The position numbers and the translations under genes were made by a program. A model generated the notes under the pieces. It was given only the letters and a program-made list of their open reading frames with translations, did not search any database and was not told the origin of the DNA. Below, piece by piece: positions 15,137 through 24,244 of a stretch of 64,000 nt of DNA; position 1 is the stretch's first letter; every line of letters begins with the position of its first letter. Origin of the DNA: Paracholeplasma manati. GTDB taxonomy: Bacteria > Bacillota_I > Bacilli_A > Acholeplasmatales > UBA5453. The stretch lies in NCBI RefSeq assembly GCF_025742995.1, contig NZ_JAOVQM010000001.1, positions 397,963-461,962 on the forward strand, in the 5' to 3' direction.

Positions 15137-15915
15137 TAACTCGCTGAACGACTTGAACTCTCTGAGTATATCATTGAGTACATCAGTCCAATGGCGAACA
15201 TTACCATCAATTCGTACACCGTATCATCGATGACATGTACGATAGCGACGCCACTCGGGACAAAAGCATTGATGAATTCATTGATTTCAACTTTTCCAAT
15301 GATTTCCTTTTGCTGGTCGAGATTACGTCTAGATAACGTGAAGGTATCACCTAATTGGTCAATCATATAATCATTCATTATTTTGGTTTTAAATCGATAT
15401 TTTTTACCCCAATGAGACATTGAATATTTCATGATCAAATCATTTCGATAAGATAGTTCAATGGTACTAAATGAGGTTTTGATTTGATAATTGCTGTTAT
15501 TCAAACTGAAATACCGCCCTGATTTGATCATATCGATGTTTTTACCTTCGACAGTTGAAATCAGTTTATATCGATTATAAGGGAAAACATAGCCTTTGGT
15601 TAATGCATTCGTGATAACCACTTTTTCATAAGATGAATCATAGGTAAATGAATTGGTTATTACACCAATATCTATGGTTTGATAATTTTGTGAATGAACA
15701 GGGTGATTGAAAACTTTAAAAATACGTTTTTCACGAAGATTAAAGAATCGATACTCTTTGATCAGTTGACCTATATCATATATGGTTCTACCCTTAGGGA
15801 CTAATTCAAATACCAGTTTTTGAACGATTTCAGGATAATAGCAATCGGTATATGGATAGTCTATGGATGTGAGAAATGCTTTCAATCTTTTAATAAAACG
15901 TTGTGTAATAAACAT
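15136..15915 (-). CDS. Conserved-looking protein of unknown function
   Basis: 259 residues, start supported by AGGGTGAT. The N-terminal 60 residues are helical and basic. The middle is strand-rich, and a hydrophobic helix (YELMVMFAIGLMYSMIY) sits close to the C-terminus. A beta-rich body closed by one hydrophobic helix recalls the tubby/LURP-one/scramblase fold, in which the helix fills the barrel, but the match is only by shape. No enzymatic motif is seen. Transcribed leftwards on its own. Confidence 0.55.
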   Translation of the reverse strand: MFITQRFIKRLKAFLTSIDYPYTDCYYPEIVQKLVFELVPKGRTIYDIGQLIKEYRFFNLREKRIFKVFNHPVHSQNYQTIDIGVITNSFTYDSSYEKVVITNALTKGYVFPYNRYKLISTVEGKNIDMIKSGRYFSLNNSNYQIKTSFSTIELSYRNDLIMKYSMSHWGKKYRFKTKIMNDYMIDQLGDTFTLSRRNLDQQKEIIGKVEINEFINAFVPSGVAIVHVIDDTVYELMVMFAIGLMYSMIYSESSSRSAS

Positions 15916-15990
15916 GAGATATCACCCTAACAACATGATAACACACTATTCATAAGAAAATTTTTGATAACAAACAATATCTTAAAAAAT

Positions 15991-16040
15991 AAAACACCAC
16001 TCAGCAAGTTCGTAACCTACCATACGCTGAGTGGTGTTTT
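15991..16040 (-). terminator. Intrinsic terminator (minus strand)
   Basis: Perfect 15-bp stem, AAAACACCACTCAGC / GCTGAGTGGTGTTTT, with a 20-base loop and a T-rich tail on the minus strand. It ends the YwaF-like/reductase transcript. Confidence 0.85.
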
Positions 16041-16041
16041 A

Positions 16042-16734
16042 TTATGCCTTTTGTCTTTTCAATAAGAAAGGTACATAGATGAGTTGGAATAATAATGCTA
16101 TGGATACCATAAATCCTACTACCCAAAAATCGCCTAAGAATGCATAAAGCGGTGCGACCTCATGAGGTATTTCTCTTAAGAACAGGTGATTGCTGTCGAG
16201 CAAGAAATTCAGTGGATAGATTACAATCGAGTATATCAATAAAATGAGACTGGATTTTAACAAATCTTTATAGGTGAATTTGAATTTGACAACGACCAAT
16301 AAATAGATGTTGCCAAGTAAGAATAAACCATGGTTACCAAAGTAGTGTAAAAATCTAAAATGCGGGAAGTTATAACCTAAATCAGCGATGATTAAAGATA
16401 ATAACGCCCCAGAAATAGCCCATGGGAAAATGATTTTAAATGTCTTTTCGTTCTTAGTCCATAAGGTATAAGCGGTCACATACATGCTGATGGCACAGAC
16501 CCCTAAAGGTAATAAAGAGGTTTGAAATCCACCTTTGGATAAACTCCACCCATAAAATGTCCATTCAAGGATAATCATTAATAGGGCGACACCACGTCTG
16601 AGATACAAATCAGTTTTACCTGTTATTTTATCCCTAAAGACCACTATTAAAACAATACTAACCAAGATCCATAAAATCGAAAAGAGATGCGACAAACCAA
16701 ACCAAGTAAACCCTTGATACGCTTCATTGAACAT
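16042..16734 (-). CDS. YwaF-like (TIGR02206) membrane protein
   Basis: 230 residues with about six to seven membrane helices, matching the TIGR02206/YwaF family: an aromatic N-terminus (WFGLSHLF), a GWSLSKGGFQTSLLPLGVCAIS helix entry, and HFRFLHYFGNHG in a loop. No biochemical role is known to me. I chose the internal ATG (16734) with GGTGAT upstream; ATG 16746 is the alternative. It follows the NADP reductase gene closely and probably shares its transcript. Confidence 0.7.
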   Translation of the reverse strand: MFNEAYQGFTWFGLSHLFSILWILVSIVLIVVFRDKITGKTDLYLRRGVALLMIILEWTFYGWSLSKGGFQTSLLPLGVCAISMYVTAYTLWTKNEKTFKIIFPWAISGALLSLIIADLGYNFPHFRFLHYFGNHGLFLLGNIYLLVVVKFKFTYKDLLKSSLILLIYSIVIYPLNFLLDSNHLFLREIPHEVAPLYAFLGDFWVVGFMVSIALLFQLIYVPFLLKRQKA

Positions 16735-16751
16735 CAAAATCACCATGCCTT

Positions 16752-17702
16752 TTAGTGTTTATACGATTGTGTTTTTTCTGGATATAAGAAGGCACCGATG
16801 GTTGAAATCGCGGTAGCGGCTTCACCCAAACCAGTGGAAATCATTTTTTTCTTACCGTGATAGGTGACAGAGTTACCTACAGCGAAAATGCCTGCTCTTG
16901 TGGTTTCCATATTGGACTTCACTTTGATAAGGCCTTTATCATCAAGTTCAAAACCCCATTCAGACAAATTGTGTTTGGCAGGACTAGATCCATAAAACAC
17001 AAATAATGCATCACAAGGGACATCCATAATCGAGTTGTCTTCCGTATTTTGAATGGTTAGATAATCCACTTTATCATAACCAATGAACCCCTTAGGTGCG
17101 TATGGTGTCAAAACACGTCCCACTTGTTTGATTTTATCAACGCTGTATTCATGCGCTCTAAAGTCATTTCTTCGGTGGATTAATGTCACCTTTTTCGCAA
17201 CCTCAGCGAGGGTTAAAGACCAGTCCACCGCGGAGTCTCCACCACCAAGAACAATCAATTCTTGGCCTTCAAAATCATGGACATCTTTGACATTATAATA
17301 AATGTTTGATTTTGAATCCGCTTCAGGAACTTCAAGTAATCTCGGTTCAAACGTACCCCCACCATTGGCTAAGAGAATGGTTTTGGTTAAAAATACCCCT
17401 TGATTGGATTCTAATACATAGTGGTCATCGACATAATCAATTGAAATGGCTTTGGTGTTTAATCTTAAAGGGACATCTTCAGCGTATTCGCTGTATTGAT
17501 CAAATAATGTCGCGATTAAATCACCAGCATTGATCTTTCGATACCCAGGCATATCATACACCATTTTTTGTTTATATAGATTGAGTGTACCCCCATATTC
17601 GAAGGAAGACTCCAATAGACAAGCTTTTAGTTTGTGCATTCCGGCGAGGGTTGCAGCATATAAACCCGCAGGACCTGCCCCAATGATAATCGTATCATAC
17701 AT
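16752..17702 (-). CDS. Ferredoxin/flavodoxin-NADP(+) reductase, thioredoxin-reductase-like
   Basis: 316-residue FAD enzyme. An FAD-binding TIIIGAGPAGLYAA opens the protein and a second dinucleotide fold, LIVLGGGDSAVDWSLTLA, binds NADPH. The C-terminal FAD contact is AGIFAVGNS. The CxxC redox pair of true thioredoxin reductase is absent, which identifies the type 2 ferredoxin-NADP reductase (YumC-like) group. Start ATG 17702 follows GAGGTTA. It would move electrons between NADPH and flavodoxin or ferredoxin, for instance for the PFL activase just downstream on the other strand (inference). Confidence 0.88.
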   Translation of the reverse strand: MYDTIIIGAGPAGLYAATLAGMHKLKACLLESSFEYGGTLNLYKQKMVYDMPGYRKINAGDLIATLFDQYSEYAEDVPLRLNTKAISIDYVDDHYVLESNQGVFLTKTILLANGGGTFEPRLLEVPEADSKSNIYYNVKDVHDFEGQELIVLGGGDSAVDWSLTLAEVAKKVTLIHRRNDFRAHEYSVDKIKQVGRVLTPYAPKGFIGYDKVDYLTIQNTEDNSIMDVPCDALFVFYGSSPAKHNLSEWGFELDDKGLIKVKSNMETTRAGIFAVGNSVTYHGKKKMISTGLGEAATAISTIGAFLYPEKTQSYKH

Positions 17703-17862
17703 AAAAATAACCTCACATATTTGTAAGTATAGCACTATTCCATTGATAAGAGAATAACCAAATGCATTGAATATCAAAGTATTTTGTTTTAAGATGAATA
17801 TATCATCGCTAATGAGCTCTATTACCGAGGCTTATTTATATTATTTTTTAACTGGTGTATAG

Positions 17863-17876
17863 TGATAACGTTATCA
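17863..17876. promoter_or_regulatory. Perfect 14-bp palindrome, candidate operator upstream of pflB
   Basis: TGATAACGTTATCA, with a central CG as in operators of LacI-family repressors. A second, related core (AAAACGTTTT, 17896-17905) lies 31 bp downstream centre to centre, i.e. about three helical turns. Both precede the probable -10 (TATAAT, 17943-17948). Confidence 0.55.
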
Positions 17877-17999
17877 TAACAAAGCCATTTTGTGAAAAAC
17901 GTTTTCATTATAGAAACGAATGCATTTCATTTGAAATATCGATATAATGGGCTTGTCGATAACCGATTATAACAAATACATATATAGGAGGAGTCTCTC

Positions 18000-20258
18000 A
18001 TGAAAAAATGGGAAGGTTTTAAACTGGGCAATTGGGCGAATACCGTCAATGTCCGTGACTTTATCGTAGAAAACTACGAGGAATATTTAGGGGATGAATC
18101 ATTTTTAGTAGGTCCAACAGATGCATCCACAAAACTCAACAACATGTTCATCGATTTGCTTAGACAAGAAAAGGAAAATGGTGGGGTATTAGAATGCGAT
18201 ACTGAAGTCGTATCGTCCATCACTTCTCATGGTCCGGGCTATATTGAAAAGAGCTTAGAAAAGATTGTTGGTTTACAAACGGACAAACCACTCAAACGTG
18301 CCTTTTTCCCTTATGGTGGCATTCAAGTGGCAGTTAAAGCAGCTGAAGCTTATGGTTTTAATGTTAAACCTGAATTGGTTCATATCTTCAATGAATACCG
18401 TAAAACACATAACCAAGGTGTATTCGATGTCTATAATGAAGAAATCAGAGCGGTACGTTCCTCTGGGGTTGTTACTGGTTTACCGGATGCTTATGGTAGA
18501 GGTAGAATCATCGGTGACTACAGAAGAGTCGCTTTATATGGGATTGACTATTTAGTTCACGAAAAAGAACAAGAGAAGAAAACCTGGGTTTATCCAATGA
18601 CTGAAGAAACCATCCGCGCCATTGAAGAAACCACTGAACAAATCAACGCGTTACACAGACTTAAAAAGTTAGGCGATATCTATGGATTTGATTTATCACG
18701 TCCTGCAGAAACCGCTCAAGAAGCCATTCAATGGTTATATTTTGCATACCTAGGCGCTGTTAAAGAACAAAATGGTGCAGCGATGTCATTAGGTAGAACC
18801 GCAACCTTCTTAGATATCTACATTGAAAGAGACATTAAGAATGGTTTAATCACTGAAGTCGAAGCCCAAGAAATGGTGGATCATTTCATCCTTAAACTTC
18901 GCATGGTTCGTTTCGCAAGAACACCTGAATACAATGAATTATTTACAGGTGACCCTACTTGGGTAACAGAAGTGCTCGCAGGGATGTGTGACGATGGTAG
19001 AAGCTTCGTAACCAAAACCACCTTCAGATACCTTCAAACTTTATACAACTTAGGCACCTCTGCTGAACCAAACTTAACTGTTTTATGGTCAGATAGACTG
19101 CCTGAAAACTTCAAAAAGTTCGCAGCGAAAGTATCCATCGATACCTCATCCATTCAATATGAAAATGATGAAATTATGCGTCCGGGACACACCGATGACT
19201 ATGCCATCGCGTGCTGTGTATCGCCTATGGCTATCGGTAAAGAAATGCAATTCTTCGGTGCTAGAGCGAATTTAGCCAAAGCATTGTTATATGCGTTAAA
19301 TGGCGGTAAAGACGAAATCTCAGGTAAGCAAATCGCGCCAAAGAGTGACATATATCAAGGCGAATACCTTGACTATGATAAAGTCAAAGCGGTGTATGAT
19401 GTGACCCTTGACTGGCTTGCACAAGTGTATGTGAATACATTAAATATCATTCACTACATGCATGACAAATATGCGTATGAATCGTTTGAAATGGCATTAC
19501 ATGACAGAGATGTGGTCCGTAATTTCGCAACCGGTATGGCAGGATTATCGGTGGTTGCTGACTCATTATCGGCGATCAAATATGCCAAAGTTAAACCAAT
19601 CTATGACGAAAATAACGGCCTCATCGTTGACTTTGAAATTGATGGCGATTTCCCAATGTATGGTAACAACGACGATCGCGTCGATGACATCGCGGTTGAA
19701 CTCGTCAACAGCTTTATGAATAAAATCAGAAAACACCCTACGTATCGTAAGAGTGTACCAACCATGTCTGTCTTGACCATTACTTCAAACGTGGTTTATG
19801 GTAAAAAGACTGGTAACACCCCAGATGGTAGAAGAAAAGGCACACCGTTCGCACCAGGTGCAAACCCAATGCACGGTAGAGACAAATCAGGCGCTTTAAA
19901 ATCCTTAATGAGTGTTGCGAAAATCCCTTGCGAATCCTGTGCAGATGGTATTTCAAACACCTTCACCATTGTCCCACAAGCATTAGGTAAAGAAGAATCT
20001 TATGACTTTGAAAACGTCATGAGAGCAGATATCAAGAGTGAAAACTTGGTGTCCATCTTAGATGGTTACTTCCTATCTGGTGGCTATCACTTAAATGTCA
20101 ACGTCTTACTCAGAGAAAAGCTCATTGAAGCGATGAATAACCCTGCTTTATACCCTAACCTAACGATTAGAGTTTCAGGTTACGCTGTCAACTTCAGCTT
20201 GCTCACGAAGGAACAAAAATTGGATGTTATCGCAAGAACGTTCCATGAATCTATCTAG
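18000..20258 (+). CDS. pflB: Formate C-acetyltransferase (pyruvate formate-lyase)
   Basis: 752-residue glycyl-radical enzyme that splits pyruvate with CoA into acetyl-CoA and formate under anaerobic conditions. The active-site adjacent cysteines are in [22 protein letters not shown] (near residue 402), and the radical Gly lies in RVSGYAVNF close to the C-terminus. Length matches the bacterial PFL. The ribosome site AGGAGGAG is ideal. The activase gene overlaps the 3' end. Paired palindromes upstream suggest repressor control. Confidence 0.97.
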   Translation: MKKWEGFKLGNWANTVNVRDFIVENYEEYLGDESFLVGPTDASTKLNNMFIDLLRQEKENGGVLECDTEVVSSITSHGPGYIEKSLEKIVGLQTDKPLKRAFFPYGGIQVAVKAAEAYGFNVKPELVHIFNEYRKTHNQGVFDVYNEEIRAVRSSGVVTGLPDAYGRGRIIGDYRRVALYGIDYLVHEKEQEKKTWVYPMTEETIRAIEETTEQINALHRLKKLGDIYGFDLSRPAETAQEAIQWLYFAYLGAVKEQNGAAMSLGRTATFLDIYIERDIKNGLITEVEAQEMVDHFILKLRMVRFARTPEYNELFTGDPTWVTEVLAGMCDDGRSFVTKTTFRYLQTLYNLGTSAEPNLTVLWSDRLPENFKKFAAKVSIDTSSIQYENDEIMRPGHTDDYAIACCVSPMAIGKEMQFFGARANLAKALLYALNGGKDEISGKQIAPKSDIYQGEYLDYDKVKAVYDVTLDWLAQVYVNTLNIIHYMHDKYAYESFEMALHDRDVVRNFATGMAGLSVVADSLSAIKYAKVKPIYDENNGLIVDFEIDGDFPMYGNNDDRVDDIAVELVNSFMNKIRKHPTYRKSVPTMSVLTITSNVVYGKKTGNTPDGRRKGTPFAPGANPMHGRDKSGALKSLMSVAKIPCESCADGISNTFTIVPQALGKEESYDFENVMRADIKSENLVSILDGYFLSGGYHLNVNVLLREKLIEAMNNPALYPNLTIRVSGYAVNFSLLTKEQKLDVIARTFHESI

Positions 20259-20985
20259 TTTAAACGTTCACTCGATTGAAACCATGGGCGCATTCGATGG
20301 CCCAGGCATCCGCTATGTTTTATTCCTTCAAGGCTGCCCATTTAAATGTCAGTTTTGCCACAACAGAGACACGTGGGATACGAGTATTAACAAAATCAAA
20401 ACGCCTGAAGAAGTACTCGCCGATTTCAATCGATACAAGTCATTTTATAAGCATGGTGGCATTACCGTATCTGGTGGTGAACCCCTCTTACAAATCGACG
20501 CTCTGATTGAACTATTTAAACTCTTTAAATCACACAATATCCACACCGCCATCGATACCGCTGGCGCAACCTTCAACCCAAACAATACCGAAAAAATGGA
20601 TGAGTTGATGCGTTATACAGATTTAATCTTACTAGATATCAAACACATGGATGAGGGTTCACATCAAACCTTAGTTGGTGCCTCTAATAAGAATGTACTC
20701 GCGTTTGCGAGATACTTAGATGCCTTAGATAAAACCGTCTATATCAGACATGTCTTATTGCCGGGGATTACGGGCACACCCACCCAACTGAACGCTTTGA
20801 GAAACTTCTTAGATACGCTACACAATGTCAAACAAATCGATATTTTGCCGTATCATACCAAAGGCATTTCTAAATGGAAAACCTTAGGTTTTGAATATGC
20901 TTTGATGGACCTAAGAGAACCAACCAAAGAAGAAATCTATGAAGCCCATGATATCTTAAAAACAGCCTATATTTACAAGAAATGA
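20245..20985 (+). CDS. pflA: Pyruvate formate-lyase activating enzyme
   Basis: 246-residue radical-SAM enzyme that installs the glycyl radical on PflB. The [10 protein letters not shown] cluster motif (CxxxCxxC) lies near residue 30, followed by [14 protein letters not shown] chose ATG 20245, which overlaps the pflB stop by 14 bases without a clear ribosome site, so translation is probably coupled. Electrons would come from reduced flavodoxin or ferredoxin, and a flavodoxin and its reductase are encoded elsewhere in the window. A terminator follows. Confidence 0.95.
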   Translation: MNLSSLNVHSIETMGAFDGPGIRYVLFLQGCPFKCQFCHNRDTWDTSINKIKTPEEVLADFNRYKSFYKHGGITVSGGEPLLQIDALIELFKLFKSHNIHTAIDTAGATFNPNNTEKMDELMRYTDLILLDIKHMDEGSHQTLVGASNKNVLAFARYLDALDKTVYIRHVLLPGITGTPTQLNALRNFLDTLHNVKQIDILPYHTKGISKWKTLGFEYALMDLREPTKEEIYEAHDILKTAYIYKK

Positions 20986-20988
20986 GCT

Positions 20989-21023
20989 AAACCAAGCATA
21001 CATCACTGTGCTTGGTTTTTTTC
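20989..21023 (+). terminator. Intrinsic terminator of pflBA
   Basis: AAACCAAGCA / TGCTTGGTTT stem with a 10-base loop and a T-run. Confidence 0.88.
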
Positions 21024-21027
21024 TTGG

Positions 21028-21057
21028 TTGACAAAATATAGTATCTTGCTATACAAT
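21028..21057 (+). promoter_or_regulatory. Predicted promoter of the padR operon
   Basis: TTGACA, 18-base spacer, TACAAT. Confidence 0.65.
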
Positions 21058-21072
21058 ATACCCGTATCTTGC
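21041..21072 (+). promoter_or_regulatory. Direct repeat, candidate PadR operator
   Basis: GTATCTTGC occurs at 21041-21049, inside the spacer, and again at 21064-21072, just after the transcription start, 23 bp apart. The placement suits self-repression by the PadR protein encoded next. Confidence 0.5.
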
Positions 21073-21098
21073 ATAACATAATACTAGGGGGATACGTC

Positions 21099-21422
21099 AT
21101 GGCCAATAAAGCTCAAATCATCAAGGGTTTTTTAGAAGGCTTCGTTTTGGAGGTACTTTCAAAGGAACCATTGTTCACCCATGAAATCATCGAACGACTC
21201 GATACCATGGGATATAAAAACTTAAGCGAGGGTACCATATACCCACTGATGTTACGATTAGAAGCACAATCTTTTATCGTGTACACCAAAGTACCTAACC
21301 CATTAGGACCTATGAAGAAACGATATGAAATCACGAAAGATGGTTTTGAAGAATTGGCCAACATTAAAGCTATTTGGGCAGAATTTAGAACCATTTCCGA
21401 TGATATATTAGGAGGTAAATGA
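21099..21422 (+). CDS. PadR-family transcriptional regulator
   Basis: 107-residue winged-helix repressor. The PadR N-terminal domain is clear: ILEVLSKEPL-type helix, THEIIERLDTMGYKNLSEGTIYPLMLRLE (recognition helix with the GTIYPxLxRLE signature), then the basic wing PMKKRYEITKDGFEEL. I chose ATG 21099 after AGGGGGAT; an in-frame ATG further upstream lies within the operator. It is followed one base later by the gene for a membrane protein, an arrangement common for PadR regulators that control a membrane or stress partner. Confidence 0.92.
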   Translation: MANKAQIIKGFLEGFVLEVLSKEPLFTHEIIERLDTMGYKNLSEGTIYPLMLRLEAQSFIVYTKVPNPLGPMKKRYEITKDGFEELANIKAIWAEFRTISDDILGGK

Positions 21423-21423
21423 C

Positions 21424-22869
21424 ATGTTTGTATTATCTGGTGAGTATTTAAATCGGTATAAGAAAGTCAAAAGAGTCATTAAGAAACAAACCCGTTCTAG
21501 CGTGAAAAGATCAGAAGCTTTACAAGACCTATATAACATCTTTATAGAGCTAGAAATGACAGGTGGTTCTTTAGATGAATTTATGAATTTACGTACCTAT
21601 ACGACAGACATCATCGCAACCTTACCGAAGAAGAACAAATATATTCGATGGGGTGTATTATCGGGATTAGGGATTGTTTTGATATCCACCATTGTCTATT
21701 TAGGTTTATATATACAGGAGTTACAAAAGTATACGGTGTTGGCATCCCCTTCGGTTGAATTACTCAATAGAACCATTATTCAATGGGATCCCATTGAGCA
21801 TGCTGATGGGTATCGTATTTATGTCGATGGTATGTTAAGAGACAACATAGAGGAGACCAGTTATAATTTGTATCATTTGGATTACGCCCGTTCTTATACC
21901 ATCGAAGTTGAAGCCTACAGCAATCAAAAATACTTCAAAAAGAGTGTCCGAGTACCTATGTTGGTTTCAACCCCGAGAAAACAAAGCCAAGTGTATGACT
22001 TTGGTCAGTTTGTTCAAACATTGATATTTGATGATAACCACAGTGCGCATGTCTTAATTTCACCAAACTATACAGGAACTTACCGATTGACACCATCTAT
22101 GATGGATGATCATTATGCCTACTATTTAGAAGATTTAACCACACAAGACAATGTTTTGATGTTAAAATCGACTGATTATTTCAGTGTTTTATTAGAAAGT
22201 GATCGCGTCTATGAACTCACAGTCAATGATATGAGAAAACTAAATTTGACCATCACGATTGCTTTATCTGGAGAAGAAAAATACGACAACCTTGAAAACC
22301 TCAATAAGACGATAACAAGAGATACATCCTTCTTTGTAGAATACCAAAACTTATCAGGTGAAGATCAATATTATCAATATACAGGTGACCCTGTTCAAAT
22401 CAGAGCCTATCAAGGTTTAGCCTATGAAGGTATCGGTCATTACGTTGTATTTTTAGATGACAATGTCATCAAAATTCATAAAACCGCGACACGAGTTATT
22501 TTCAAGATAACCCATGATGGACCGGGAGAAGCTACGATTGATTTTGAGCATATGACCACGGATGTAACCAACCTATCCATCCATCAGACGTTTACGTTAA
22601 CCGGAGATCCCCAAATCATAACACATACGTTCACAGGTGCATCCGATATCATTATTCATTCAGGTGAGCAAAGGTATGGGATCGCCATCTATACATATGA
22701 TGGTACACTTGTAAGGGCCATGGTTCATTCAATTTCTGCAACGGAAATGGTTTATGAAGTACCATCGGTTTATATGGCGCAACCAGTAACTATTGTGATT
22801 TTTACAATACCAAGCGATGAACCACCAGGCACAGGACCTTCTACGATTACCATTCAACCTAGTGTATAA
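21424..22869 (+). CDS. Membrane-anchored extracellular protein with an FN3-like domain
   Basis: 481 residues. Residues 1-75 are cytosolic and helical, loosely like the small HAAS/DUF1048 domains often paired with PadR. One membrane helix follows (WGVLSGLGIVLISTIVYLGLYI, about 77-98), then about 380 residues outside. The first outer domain (residues about 105-178) reads as fibronectin type III: SVELLNRTIIQWDPIEHADGYRIYVDG. The rest is strand-rich with no recognised motif. It is cotranscribed with padR (one-base gap). The role may be surface sensing or adhesion, inferred only from topology. Confidence 0.65.
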   Translation: MFVLSGEYLNRYKKVKRVIKKQTRSSVKRSEALQDLYNIFIELEMTGGSLDEFMNLRTYTTDIIATLPKKNKYIRWGVLSGLGIVLISTIVYLGLYIQELQKYTVLASPSVELLNRTIIQWDPIEHADGYRIYVDGMLRDNIEETSYNLYHLDYARSYTIEVEAYSNQKYFKKSVRVPMLVSTPRKQSQVYDFGQFVQTLIFDDNHSAHVLISPNYTGTYRLTPSMMDDHYAYYLEDLTTQDNVLMLKSTDYFSVLLESDRVYELTVNDMRKLNLTITIALSGEEKYDNLENLNKTITRDTSFFVEYQNLSGEDQYYQYTGDPVQIRAYQGLAYEGIGHYVVFLDDNVIKIHKTATRVIFKITHDGPGEATIDFEHMTTDVTNLSIHQTFTLTGDPQIITHTFTGASDIIIHSGEQRYGIAIYTYDGTLVRAMVHSISATEMVYEVPSVYMAQPVTIVIFTIPSDEPPGTGPSTITIQPSV

Positions 22870-22873
22870 AAAT

Positions 22874-22909
22874 AAAAGCACGATTTCTGACGAAGAATTC
22901 GTGCTTTTT
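22874..22909 (+). terminator. Intrinsic terminator
   Basis: AAAAGCACGA / TCGTGCTTTT stem with a 15-base loop and T-run, at the convergence with the lipoprotein gene. Confidence 0.75.
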
Positions 22910-22926
22910 GTTACGTTTACGAATGA

Positions 22927-24231
22927 TTAATCAACCCATTGAGTATTTAGACAGTCTGCTTGTTCAGGTCTGTCATAGATATTGATGAATAGCGCTTCTC
23001 TCAAGTTAAGCGTAATATTGGATAAATCATGGATAGGATTCAGCTTTTTAAAAACAATTGTAAAGAGTGTTTGTTCGCTGCTTAATCTCGTTTGAACATT
23101 CATGTAATTGAAGGATATATGACCATCCATTTCGTGATGGATACCATCTAGATGGTAGATAACATCTACGAGTTGATACTGACTTGTTTCGTATAACAGT
23201 GACAAATCCAGCCCATTCAGTGAAATATCCCCAGATAAAACAACATCCATTTGAAGTTCATCCCAGTTTTCATTTAAAACTTTTAAGATGAATCCATTTT
23301 TAAGCGTTTGATACACAGGGTATAGTGTTGTTGTTTCTATAATGGGTCCATAAAATAAGGCACTATGGGCTTGAGATAAAGCCCATCCAAGGTGTTCTAA
23401 ACCAAGTTTATGATGAATTGGTAGGGATTCAATCCCTTCACCATAATAACCAAAATCATGGGTTGTCAGTGAGGCATCATACACATAATTGATGATATAA
23501 ACTTGTTGTTGGAAATTGGATAACGTAAACCACTTTTGAATAAAAGAAGTAAGGTCAGCACTATGTCGATTTTTCTCGACATAGATATCATAAAAATAAC
23601 GCGTCACATCATGAACAAAGAGAGTCAAAGGTAATATCATTTTGGGACTCAATTTAGACCCTACATAAACATACTCAGCATCCACTTCAAAGGTTTCACC
23701 AGTAACGTCTATCAAATATTGCCACTCGATATCAGATGTATACCGATAGTAAAATGTTTGATTGTGATAGAACAAATCGACGTTCTCTGTGATGGGTAAA
23801 GTAACCACTTGATAATCTGTAATCCAATTCGTATAAGCAGATAATCCCGTATTTTTAGCTTTCATATAATCGTAAAATGGTTTTAACGTGGATACCAATG
23901 TGTCTGAAAATAGTTCAAAGTTGAACAACAACGATACTTTGTTGTATTGGATACGAATGGTTTGAGGACCAGTAAGCATAAATTTAGAAAGATCTGATTC
24001 ACTGATCATAGACTGTTTTACAGTCACGATTTCTGCATCACCATTATCTCTTAAAACGCGAATAGACAGATCCTCATAAGAAAACAATCCGACGATCATT
24101 TGATTTTGGTCTGAATTTACGAAGATGTCATATCCAATGATTGGCGATTTAGATGAACAACCAGCGATGACTATCATTGATAACAACCACAATGATGCAA
24201 GCAGGATTTTTTTGATCTTATATGTTTTCAT
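22927..24231 (-). CDS. Lipoprotein with C-terminal cohesin-like domain
   Basis: 434 residues. A lipoprotein signal (LLSMIVIAGC, Cys about residue 25) anchors it outside the cell. The middle is unrecognised. Residues about 320-420 (VVLSGDISLNGLDLSLLYE ... GHISFNYMNVQT ... TLFTIVFKK) align by eye with the cohesin domain at the N-terminus of the protein encoded upstream. AGAGGTAG precedes the ATG and the gap to the upstream gene is 13 bases, so they form one operon. The pair suggests a lipid-anchored partner for the cohesin/dockerin protein (inference). Confidence 0.65.
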   Translation of the reverse strand: MKTYKIKKILLASLWLLSMIVIAGCSSKSPIIGYDIFVNSDQNQMIVGLFSYEDLSIRVLRDNGDAEIVTVKQSMISESDLSKFMLTGPQTIRIQYNKVSLLFNFELFSDTLVSTLKPFYDYMKAKNTGLSAYTNWITDYQVVTLPITENVDLFYHNQTFYYRYTSDIEWQYLIDVTGETFEVDAEYVYVGSKLSPKMILPLTLFVHDVTRYFYDIYVEKNRHSADLTSFIQKWFTLSNFQQQVYIINYVYDASLTTHDFGYYGEGIESLPIHHKLGLEHLGWALSQAHSALFYGPIIETTTLYPVYQTLKNGFILKVLNENWDELQMDVVLSGDISLNGLDLSLLYETSQYQLVDVIYHLDGIHHEMDGHISFNYMNVQTRLSSEQTLFTIVFKKLNPIHDLSNITLNLREALFINIYDRPEQADCLNTQWVD

Positions 24232-24244
24232 GTCTTATCTACCT

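Noticed and set aside
17895..17906. Exact CcpA cre site in front of pflB
   Set aside because: GAAAAACGTTTTC is one base too long on the left arm for the cre consensus. It is described only as a related palindrome.
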